Of a stretch of DNA of 64,000 nt, positions 1 through 7,847 are shown piece by piece. The notes below the pieces were generated by a model, which was not told the DNA's origin, did not search any database, and saw only the letters and a list, made by a program, of their open reading frames with translations. Location of the stretch: assembly GCA_009859145.1 (NCBI GenBank), contig VRVR01000047.1, positions 66,934 through 130,933 on the forward strand, in the 5' to 3' direction. Position 1 is the stretch's first letter. Each line of letters begins with the position of its first letter. Origin of the DNA: Andalucia godoyi (Eukaryota > Discoba > Jakobea > Jakobida > Andaluciidae). Made by a program: the position numbers and the translations under genes.

Positions 1-1
1 C

Positions 2-2818
2 AAACGGCCTGTTCCGAGCGATGCGCCGTCTGAGCTTTTTGGATTTGCGTACTTCGTGAATGTGCGGGATGAAACGGTGCGACGAGGGGCGGTGCAGAAG
101 TCGATTGTGGTAATATCGTCGTACAGAATGACGGACATGTTTATTCCGCTGTACAAGGCGTGCATGGACCGCTTCATGACGTCGCCGAGTGTTGTGCTGT
201 TGCAGCATCTGTATGAGGGAATTCACAAGGCGATCGTGATGCAGTCGACTTCGGTAACGTTGTTCCAGAAGCTGGAGGACGTCGCGCCGTTTCACATGCA
301 TATTGTGCTGCCTCCACGAGACGAATGGACACAAATATCAGTCAAGGACTTCGTGAAGCGCTTTGGAACGGATGTGCTGTACATTCGGTCTGCGCTCCTC
401 TTGAAATGCAGAGTCATGATTGTCGGAACTCCCGCTTTCGATGTGTGCAATGCAGTCATTGCGTCGCTGTACTTGCTTGGCGACGACAGGCTGATGCCGC
501 CTACCCCGTTCTCTCCGCACGTCTGTCTTGCGGACATGGACAGAATCATCGGCGCCAGTGCGTTCTTGTACGGAACAACAAACCGGCTGTTTGAAGAGCG
601 GAAAGACTGGGCAGATGTCGTCGTCTCGTTCGAGTCCAACAAGGTGATCTTTTCAGAGTCTTCGGCACAAAAAATGGAAATCAAGAAAAATGTATCCTCC
701 GCAGCACGAAGGCGGCTTCGATACGTTGTTTCGGGGATCCAGGAAGGAAGATCCGAGTCTTGGGTGCGTGTGCAAGTGGGCCATTTGGCAGCATTGGACA
801 GACAGGACGATGGAACAAGCCCCATGTCCGAGCTGGGAGCCGCTGGGGGCAGTCCGTCGGCTTTAGCAGCACCCGGTAGTGGCGGAGGTGGCGGTGGGGG
901 AAGCATGTTGCGACAGAGATTTTCGGAGCATCTTGAAAGGGATGCACAGGCTATCATCAAGGAGTTGCTGACCAGAAAAGAAGAGTTGGGACAATTGGAC
1001 AGAAGAAAGCTGTTGTATGAATTGTATAAGAAGTGCTCCACCCAAGGCACCTGGTCTCAGGCAAATCCACCTCTGACTGTGCCAACTTCTCCAACCCCGG
1101 CTCCGTCTCCGGCAGGCTCATCTCCTTCGTTCGCTGTCGTGGGTTCTCCTGCGGCATCGTCGCCGCAACCTGATCTGCTTTCGGCAACCGTGGAAGTTCC
1201 ACTGTCCTGCATTCTTGGGTTTCTTGACGATCAGTCTGCCCAGGTTCGGAAATACGCACTCTCGCTTCTGTCTCCCTGGGCAGCGATGGTCATTCTGAAC
1301 AGAGTCGTGAAGTTTTTGAATGACCCTATGCCGAACGTCGTCAATTCGGCGGCTCTTGTTTTGCTGCGGATTTCTGACTCTCCCTCGGGTGCACGTCTGA
1401 TTGCTCAGGACCCCGAAGCCGTGGAGTTTTTGATTTGCGCCCTGATGAATGATGAAGATGACATGGAGTATCGTAGCCGGGCGTGCTCAGTTTTGAGGAA
1501 TGTGTTCGCCTCGTGCTCGAGGCGGAATCAGAAGCTTTCCATGTTTGCTGGCGTTGAAGAGGAACCTCTGTTGGATTTGCCAACAGACCACGACAAGACC
1601 TCGCCGTTCTTTTTCTGCCAGCCTCCGAATATCATGACCCTGTCACGTTTGCAAGATCTTGCGTCGCGACTAAAGTCTGGTCCACGATCCAAGCTGTCGG
1701 ATTCTTTGTTGCTTCTACTCGACGAGTGGTCAACCAACTTGGACGGCTTGGTCCCTTCTGAAGGTGTCCGAGAGAGGATCCAGGATCTTTCATTTCCTGA
1801 CCTAGACGTCATGACTGGCTGCGCTTCCTCATTGCTGATGAGCGTGAACTTGGACCGCATTCTGCTTTTGCAGTGCATCCATTCAGACGTGGTTTCGATT
1901 CTGCTAATGTCGATCACCCTTCGGTCGGGCGAGCACCAACTGTGCCGACTTTCCTATGCTTTGCTGTCGCTGGTCGCAGATACAAATTACGGCTGCCGAA
2001 AAATCTCTGAAAGAAAGGGCGTGCAGCGTGTTGTTCATGCGATGCAGTGTGGCTCAAATTCTCCTCTGCTGCTGTTGTCCATTTGTCGCTTCTTTGCCTC
2101 GTGCTGCAGTCACAGCGAGTTGGCCTCCGAGTTCCACTCCGCCGGGGGCATTCGCCAGATTTGTCTGCTGCTTTCTGCGGTATCCCATCTTCCCCACATG
2201 GCTGTCCTTTCCCGAGCAGCGACTCGCGTCTTGGCGGAATTGTACTGCCTTGATAGAGATCTGTATGCAGAGCCCATTCGATCAGATCTTCGAGATGCAT
2301 TCGTGGCCGATGACCGAGCGTGCCGTTTTATTGAAGAGGAGATTGTGAATTTCGAGGACAATCACCCGGATGCCGGCCGACCGGTCAGCGCGAGCAGCCC
2401 TCGTGCGCCAGTTCCTCAGGAGGTTCTCGACCTGATCCGAAGCAATCGCATGAAGGACTCCACAGAGTCCGTGGAATCGTCCGAATCTTTGCCGGTGCCA
2501 ACTTCCCGGTCCAGGACTCGCTCGACTGCACCTGGGTCTCGCGTGGCAAGCAGAAATCTGCGGTTTCTTTCGATTGCCCCGACTGCCCACATTCCCCTTC
2601 AGAAATCTCCGCGGTCCTTGTCCAATGCGGCAGATGCTAATGCTGTGTTGTCTCCTGCGAGTTTGGAGAAGATGTCGAAAGAGCCGTGGCGATCGGTGCT
2701 TCCTCCCCGAATGCGACTTGCGCAGGTTCAGCAACGGACGCAGTTTACCATGTTTGGCGACTTTGTTCTCCAGTTCCAGACTGTGTTGTCGTGTTTAGGA
2801 GAGACAGATGCACAGTAG
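2..2818 (+). CDS. DENN-domain protein (AVL9/DENND6-like) with C-terminal armadillo-like region, 5' partial
   Basis: The frame is open from the left edge with no ATG, so the true N-terminus lies outside the window. The first ~230 residues look like a DENN module of the AVL9/DENND6 group: an early block VRRGAVQKSIVVIS and a later block with YGTTNRLFEERKDW, matching the 'GxTNPxF..' segment typical of that group. DENN proteins are usually Rab guanine-nucleotide exchange factors or traffic regulators. A glycine run and a Ser/Pro-rich linker (around residues 295-400) follow. The rest is a helical, armadillo/HEAT-like region (VVKFLNDPMPNVVNSAALVLL) and a Ser-rich tail. The DENN call is from motif memory; a DENN-plus-armadillo combination is not one I recognise. 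It converges on the next gene with a 95-bp gap. Confidence 0.6.
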   Translation, partial: KRPVPSDAPSELFGFAYFVNVRDETVRRGAVQKSIVVISSYRMTDMFIPLYKACMDRFMTSPSVVLLQHLYEGIHKAIVMQSTSVTLFQKLEDVAPFHMHIVLPPRDEWTQISVKDFVKRFGTDVLYIRSALLLKCRVMIVGTPAFDVCNAVIASLYLLGDDRLMPPTPFSPHVCLADMDRIIGASAFLYGTTNRLFEERKDWADVVVSFESNKVIFSESSAQKMEIKKNVSSAARRRLRYVVSGIQEGRSESWVRVQVGHLAALDRQDDGTSPMSELGAAGGSPSALAAPGSGGGGGGGSMLRQRFSEHLERDAQAIIKELLTRKEELGQLDRRKLLYELYKKCSTQGTWSQANPPLTVPTSPTPAPSPAGSSPSFAVVGSPAASSPQPDLLSATVEVPLSCILGFLDDQSAQVRKYALSLLSPWAAMVILNRVVKFLNDPMPNVVNSAALVLLRISDSPSGARLIAQDPEAVEFLICALMNDEDDMEYRSRACSVLRNVFASCSRRNQKLSMFAGVEEEPLLDLPTDHDKTSPFFFCQPPNIMTLSRLQDLASRLKSGPRSKLSDSLLLLLDEWSTNLDGLVPSEGVRERIQDLSFPDLDVMTGCASSLLMSVNLDRILLLQCIHSDVVSILLMSITLRSGEHQLCRLSYALLSLVADTNYGCRKISERKGVQRVVHAMQCGSNSPLLLLSICRFFASCCSHSELASEFHSAGGIRQICLLLSAVSHLPHMAVLSRAATRVLAELYCLDRDLYAEPIRSDLRDAFVADDRACRFIEEEIVNFEDNHPDAGRPVSASSPRAPVPQEVLDLIRSNRMKDSTESVESSESLPVPTSRSRTRSTAPGSRVASRNLRFLSIAPTAHIPLQKSPRSLSNAADANAVLSPASLEKMSKEPWRSVLPPRMRLAQVQQRTQFTMFGDFVLQFQTVLSCLGETDAQ

Positions 2819-2913
2819 AGAATATCTCAAGTACACTCCGCTTTCTTTTTCTCTCCTTTTTCTTTTTTTTTTTAAATTAATAATTACAAGAAGAATAAAT
2901 ACAATGACAACAT

Positions 2914-5900
2914 CTAGATGCGTTCACCAATCCATCCTAAATGACCAGTGACACCCTCTACATAATGCGACATGATGATGCTTCCAGTGCCCTCGCTTTC
3001 GAGGGCTTCCCGGTCTTCAGACGGAGACGGGCTGAAGCTGGATGCAGACGAAGCCGGCGAGGCTCCGATGACATCTGCATTTCCTTCACAGCGAGGAATC
3101 GGGTCTGCAATGGACGCTCGCATGAACGAGCGATACAAGCCTTCGTCGCGTGAGTGCAGTGCAATCAAACGAGAATACTCCAGGGAACTCTTAGCGGGGA
3201 ACGAAGACTTGACAGGAGCCGGCGCAGACTGGAAGAAACGTGGTCGGTTTGGATCAAGAGGAGCGATGATTCCGTTGTTGGGGAACGATTCGACTTGGAA
3301 GAAGGTGTCTCCTGGATCGCGGCGCGGAGTTACTTTGACCTGCGATATCAAAACTCTTGCCCATTCCCACTGTGCTTGGCCGGCCCAGGACGGGAACCAG
3401 AAACCGATCATGAGCCTTGCGCCCACTGCAGGCACGCACTGGTCAATCGCCCCGGCCTCTTTTCCGTCAATCAAGAGTCCAACTCGCTTCCCCACGAGAG
3501 CATTCCACTTATCCTGCGATTTCAACAATGCGTATCCCTGGTAAGCCGGGAAAGAGCGGTAGGCAGCCGAAGTAGGAAGCAGTCGATAGTATCCATTCGC
3601 CCAGCCGACATCAGAATCCTTGACGCCATCCAGCGGAACACGCGTGGTTTCCCACGTGAAACCGAGGCGGTGATACTTGCCGTCCGCAAGATCAAGCGAC
3701 GAAATGTCAATCTGCTGATAGGAAGCTGCGCGCTCCGAGCAATACGAAGAAAACGAAGCTTGCTTGAACGATCCTCCGTACCCAAGCATGGGTCCGTCGA
3801 TCTCGCTTAGAACCGTCGAGTACAGCTCCGATGATCCCTGGCGCTGGGCGTCCGCATACTGGAAGTCCAGTGGATCGTTACGATGGATCTCGTAATGGAA
3901 AGTGTAGACTGCAATGGCGGCGCCGGCCGGAAGCTTTCCCGTGGTGATTGCAGCCCCGCCAATCGTAGGAACCTCCACCTTGAGATCGACTTCGACGGTC
4001 GACGACCCAATGTCGCACTGAGTGACCAAACAAGAACCCACCCGGTCAGCAGGAGCATCTCGGAGGACATTCTGGATGGTGTTCACTCGACGAACACCCG
4101 GTGCAACAAGCTTCCTGGTCGATGCCGCATCAAACTTTTCACCGTGGCCCCACAAGGCAACAACGTTCTTTTCACCCAGTGCAGTTCCATTCCACAGCGT
4201 GACGGTATCCTTCTCCACAGTAACGTACTCGGGAACGCAGCCGTTGGACCCATTTCCTCCAAACACAGACTCCATGACTCGCCAACGATCTGCGGAAACG
4301 CCGTCCGCAAACGTCTCTGTGAAGCCCTCGTACTGATCCTTTGTCAAGGATGAAAACGGAATCGCATGATCCTCGGACTCCCGAGCCGTCAGTACCGGTG
4401 GATTCACGATGCCGTAGTCGCTGTTTGTGGAAGCCTGGAACCAGACATCGCCGTCCTTCAAGGAAGGCGTGATTTTCACGCGAGCGACGGAAATGGACGC
4501 CCATTCCCAGTTGGCAGCCAGTGCCGGCTCCGAAAACCATATTCCAATGACGAGCTGCGCCGCAACTGCCGAGACAACATCCGAGGTTCCGACAAGCTGA
4601 TTGTCAAGGTACAACGTAACTTTCTTTCCAGACAACACATTCCAGCGGTTCGTCGTCGCGTTCCTAAACAGTGCGTCGCCTTGTACATCAACGGGGAGCT
4701 TCAGCGCGGCAGCCGTGTTTTTCAATCGATAGTAGCCATTGGACCACATCACCATGTCGTCCGTGATCTGCGGCACTTCGATCACCTGATTTTCCCAGAC
4801 AAACTTGAATGTGTGGTACTTGCCATCCGCCAGATTGACTGCACTCGGCAATGCCAAAGACTGTGCCTTGCTGGCTTTGCGAGAAAGGTACGTGTTGAAC
4901 CCCATTGTCGAAAACGCCGAATGCACTCCCAGAAGGGGGCCGTCGATCTCGGATAGCACAGTCGACAAGAATCCATTTGGTCCCCCGGCTTCCTTGTACC
5001 GCGCAACGTACTGAGGATCATCAGGATTAAAGGCACCTCCCGCGGTGTCTCCGGGTTTGCAGAAATGCTCTTCGTAGTGCTGTGTCCAAACACCCACCGT
5101 CGCTCCTGTAGGGAACGTGGAAGCTGCAGCTTGCGTGGCCCCGTTCCACGGAGCATTGAACTTCAAATCCACCTCGTAGGTTCCGCCGCAAAACTCGTAG
5201 CGTGTTGTAAGACAAGCTCCCACGCGTTTGACCACATCGGGTTGGCGCATCGGGCCTCCTGCGGCATTCTTGACAGCGCTCACGGCAGGCCGGATTGGGT
5301 TGGCCGAAACCACGTCTCCGTGCGCCCAGATGTTCAACACGGGCACTTTCCCAACTGCCTTTCCATCAAACATGGTGACCGTGTCGTAATCCAAACTGAA
5401 GTTCTCCGGCACAGCGCCACCATCGGTTGGGTTCGATCCAAACTGTTTCTCGAACACACGCCAACGATCCGCGGAAAGCCCACTTTCAAAACGGTCTTCA
5501 AAACCGCGCTGCTGCTCGAGTGCAAGTCGCGAAACAGATGGCATGCCACGAGCTGGCAAAACTGCTACAATGCCATCCGTTGGGTACGTTTCCTTTTGAA
5601 ACCATACGTCTCCTTCGTTCTTTGCGGGGATGTATTCCACTCGCGAGCACCAGACGCGGGCCCACTCCCAAGGAGCAGTTCCGGCCCAATCCGGGAACCA
5701 CGTACCAATCACCAGTCTGGCAGCGACAGCGGAACAAAACGTAGACTTCGAAATCAGCACGTTGTCCAGATAGAAAGTCACAGACTTGCCTTTCATGGCG
5801 TACCACCGGCCATCGGCCTTCTTGATCAGCGCCATCCCTTGGTATGCAGTGAACAGATTGTCCACTGCAAGCCGAGCATATCCGTTGACCGACTTCACTT

Positions 5901-6645
5901 GGCTGTCCTTCAGCCCATCGAGCGCCGCAAGCTCTGTCTCCCACTTGAACGACAGTCTGTGGAACCTGCCATCGAGCAGGTTAGATGGCAGATTGGCAGT
6001 CTTGTAGTCCGCTCTCCGCTCGGATACATAGCAATTAAACAGTCCTTTTGTCCACGAACCTTGCGCGCCGATTTCCGGTGCATCGATTTCCGAATTGACC
6101 GTGGAATAGTTGGTTCCGGTGGTCAAATCGGCGGGAGAGTACTGCAGATCGCTTTGGTTTAAGATAGCTGGATTCGAGCCCGCGCGATGCTCTTCATAGT
6201 GGAAGGTCCACACCGAAAACAGCATACCTCTCGGCGCCCCTGGCACCACCTGAGACCCCAGCGTCGGGGATTCAAACTTCAGATCCACTTTGTATTCTCC
6301 GGAGCAAAAAGAATCGGCGGAGACGAGACAAGAACCGACCCGCGATGCCGGTGCATCTCGAGCGAAGCCTCCGCTGACCCGTCGAACTCCCGGCACGGCT
6401 TTCTTCGCGGAAGACGATGAAAACTGTTCTCCGTGACTCCAAATCACGACACAGTTCTTGTTTCCGAGATCTGTGCCGTCGTACATGACAACCTTTTGCG
6501 TATCCATGTCGAGATACTCCATGACGCAACCGTTGTTGCCCTTTCCCCATACTTTTTCATAACATCTCCAGCGAGACGTGCTGATCCCGGATGAGAAGTC
6601 ATCCACGAATCCGTTCTTTTGGTCGTTTGTTAACGTCTGCGACAT
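2914..6645 (-). CDS. Triple-module GH16-like (laminarinase/concanavalin A-like fold) protein, no signal peptide
   Basis: The 1243 residues contain three tandem copies of a ~350-residue module (about 9-345, 380-735, 770-1125), each opening with GF.(D/E).F..G.S..RWR and closing with a W-rich strand block (AxWEWA). Each has a SEIDxP motif where GH16 glucanases carry their ExDxxE catalytic motif. Module 1 keeps the whole pattern (E186, D188, E191). Modules 2 and 3 keep E566/D568 and E948/D950 but have Leu571 and Met953 in place of the acid/base Glu. The likely role is binding or cleaving a beta-glucan or related polysaccharide, with module 1 possibly active and the others lectin-like. The N-terminus (MSQTLTNDQK) is not a signal peptide, so a cytosolic or storage-glucan role is possible. 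GH16 membership is inferred from the motif and beta-rich pattern. Confidence 0.55.
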   Translation of the reverse strand: MSQTLTNDQKNGFVDDFSSGISTSRWRCYEKVWGKGNNGCVMEYLDMDTQKVVMYDGTDLGNKNCVVIWSHGEQFSSSSAKKAVPGVRRVSGGFARDAPASRVGSCLVSADSFCSGEYKVDLKFESPTLGSQVVPGAPRGMLFSVWTFHYEEHRAGSNPAILNQSDLQYSPADLTTGTNYSTVNSEIDAPEIGAQGSWTKGLFNCYVSERRADYKTANLPSNLLDGRFHRLSFKWETELAALDGLKDSQVKSVNGYARLAVDNLFTAYQGMALIKKADGRWYAMKGKSVTFYLDNVLISKSTFCSAVAARLVIGTWFPDWAGTAPWEWARVWCSRVEYIPAKNEGDVWFQKETYPTDGIVAVLPARGMPSVSRLALEQQRGFEDRFESGLSADRWRVFEKQFGSNPTDGGAVPENFSLDYDTVTMFDGKAVGKVPVLNIWAHGDVVSANPIRPAVSAVKNAAGGPMRQPDVVKRVGACLTTRYEFCGGTYEVDLKFNAPWNGATQAAASTFPTGATVGVWTQHYEEHFCKPGDTAGGAFNPDDPQYVARYKEAGGPNGFLSTVLSEIDGPLLGVHSAFSTMGFNTYLSRKASKAQSLALPSAVNLADGKYHTFKFVWENQVIEVPQITDDMVMWSNGYYRLKNTAAALKLPVDVQGDALFRNATTNRWNVLSGKKVTLYLDNQLVGTSDVVSAVAAQLVIGIWFSEPALAANWEWASISVARVKITPSLKDGDVWFQASTNSDYGIVNPPVLTARESEDHAIPFSSLTKDQYEGFTETFADGVSADRWRVMESVFGGNGSNGCVPEYVTVEKDTVTLWNGTALGEKNVVALWGHGEKFDAASTRKLVAPGVRRVNTIQNVLRDAPADRVGSCLVTQCDIGSSTVEVDLKVEVPTIGGAAITTGKLPAGAAIAVYTFHYEIHRNDPLDFQYADAQRQGSSELYSTVLSEIDGPMLGYGGSFKQASFSSYCSERAASYQQIDISSLDLADGKYHRLGFTWETTRVPLDGVKDSDVGWANGYYRLLPTSAAYRSFPAYQGYALLKSQDKWNALVGKRVGLLIDGKEAGAIDQCVPAVGARLMIGFWFPSWAGQAQWEWARVLISQVKVTPRRDPGDTFFQVESFPNNGIIAPLDPNRPRFFQSAPAPVKSSFPAKSSLEYSRLIALHSRDEGLYRSFMRASIADPIPRCEGNADVIGASPASSASSFSPSPSEDREALESEGTGSIIMSHYVEGVTGHLGWIGERI

Positions 6646-7847
6646 TTTGGCTCTGATCGAGGGTCGTTCAAAGAACTGGTAATGTCAAACAGCAACAACA
6701 AGAGGAAGAGGAAGAAGAAGAAGAAGAAGAAGAAGAAACAGGAGAAACAAGAGGAAGAAGAGGAAAGAAAGCGTGAGGAGAGAAAATGCTCGCGAAAAGA
6801 ATCAAAAATACCTTCTTGACGCGTCAATGCTCTTTTGTGCGGCACACAATTGATGAGGTGGTCCATCGAACTCCAGAGTGTTTCTTTCCCGCAAGAGCAA
6901 GAAGCAATTCGAACTTCCAATGAACCCTACGAAGCGCGTCACTTGACAGTGCAAGTGGCGGAGGCGCAGCTGATACGATGCACGAGGAAACGTACGCATC
7001 CAAGGAGAATCTCCGCTGAAATTCTCCTGCGCATACATCCACATCCATCGTCTGTTCTTCTTGCTCTCTCAACTGAAGCAACAAAACTGCAAATTATAAA
7101 CCCGGTGATTACGAGAATGAACAGCGTCACGCATCGCTGTTGACATAATGGCAAGTGAACTCTGATTGTATTCTTTCTTTCGGATGGGCCATCCTTGTTG
7201 TCAGGTCCACAAGGCACGGCTTTTCAGTGCACGGAATTGACCGCCCCTTTTAAATTGCATATACACATACATCACCTGTGTTTATTTTGCACGTAACGCA
7301 CTGTTTCCGTGTCTTTGCCACACGAAATCCCCGATTGTATGTGACGTCTCCCTGCGCCCCTGCGACGGTGGGCGGCCTCAGTGCGGATCAGAAGCGTTCG
7401 AGCCGGATTGCACCACTGATGTATGCATCGTGAGCGATCTCCCGCTGTGTGGTGGTCAGTGTAGAACGCTGGGCGCGCTGCTTCAGCCCCCCTTCTCCTC
7501 GTTCGCCCCGGCGTACGGGCAGACTGGGTAGCCTTACAAGAATCGCGATGACCACTTTGGTATAGATGGCGAATGATGTTGGAGGCACGAGCAGAGAGCG
7601 CCATCTGTTGCGGATCGGATGCCGACTCGTTTTTTCCCAACGCTTTTTCTTTCTCTGTGTGCGTGTGTGCGTGTGTGCCCGCAATCGTGAAGCAACAACA
7701 ATCCATCTCGTTCACGCGATTTCTCATTAAGAGTTTTTTTTTTTGTCTTTTTTTGATTGTTTAAAGGTATTCCGCGTATTTTTTCAATTTTCAATTTCCA
7801 TACACTTCCCTCTTCGTGCTCATTTCTTTGTTATTGGATCATTCAGA
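6646..7847. other. Intergenic, divergent: GAA/CTT tract and inverted-repeat copy
   Basis: This is the shared upstream region of the GH16-like gene (minus) and the Hsp70-like gene (plus). An AAG-rich tract near 6703-6780 reads as a pyrimidine tract upstream of the minus-strand ATG. The left copy of the 286-bp inverted repeat occupies 7131-7416. Beyond it, a cysteine-rich frame on the plus strand runs to a stop near 7527, without an ATG. T-rich sequence (7730-7760) precedes the next gene. Confidence 0.6.
7131..7416 (+). repeat. 286-bp inverted repeat, left copy
   Basis: Read on the plus strand this matches the reverse complement of 46184-46469 with two visible mismatches (T for G near 7161, T for A near 7258), about 99% identity over 286 bp. 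It ends abruptly after GGATTGCACCAC. Inside are a near-palindrome GGATGGGCCATCC, a CCTTGT...ACAAGG stem and an A/T core (TTTTAAATTGCATATA). A cysteine-rich frame without ATG (containing RPCDGGRPQCGSEAFEPDC) is open across its second half. Whether it is a mobile-element remnant, a duplicated gene end or a duplicated promoter cannot be settled here. Confidence 0.85.

Noticed and set aside
5065-6162. 365-codon plus-strand frame opposite the GH16-like gene
   Set aside because: It is antisense to a clear three-module protein, has no domain and mirrors that gene's codon bias.
6709-6780. GAA-rich tract as a coding Lys/Glu repeat
   Set aside because: It reads as a pyrimidine tract upstream of the minus-strand gene, the common leader pattern here.
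7390-7416. GCGTTCGAGCC inside the repeat as a tRNA B box
   Set aside because: No matching A box or cloverleaf can be formed around it; no tRNA gene was found in the window.
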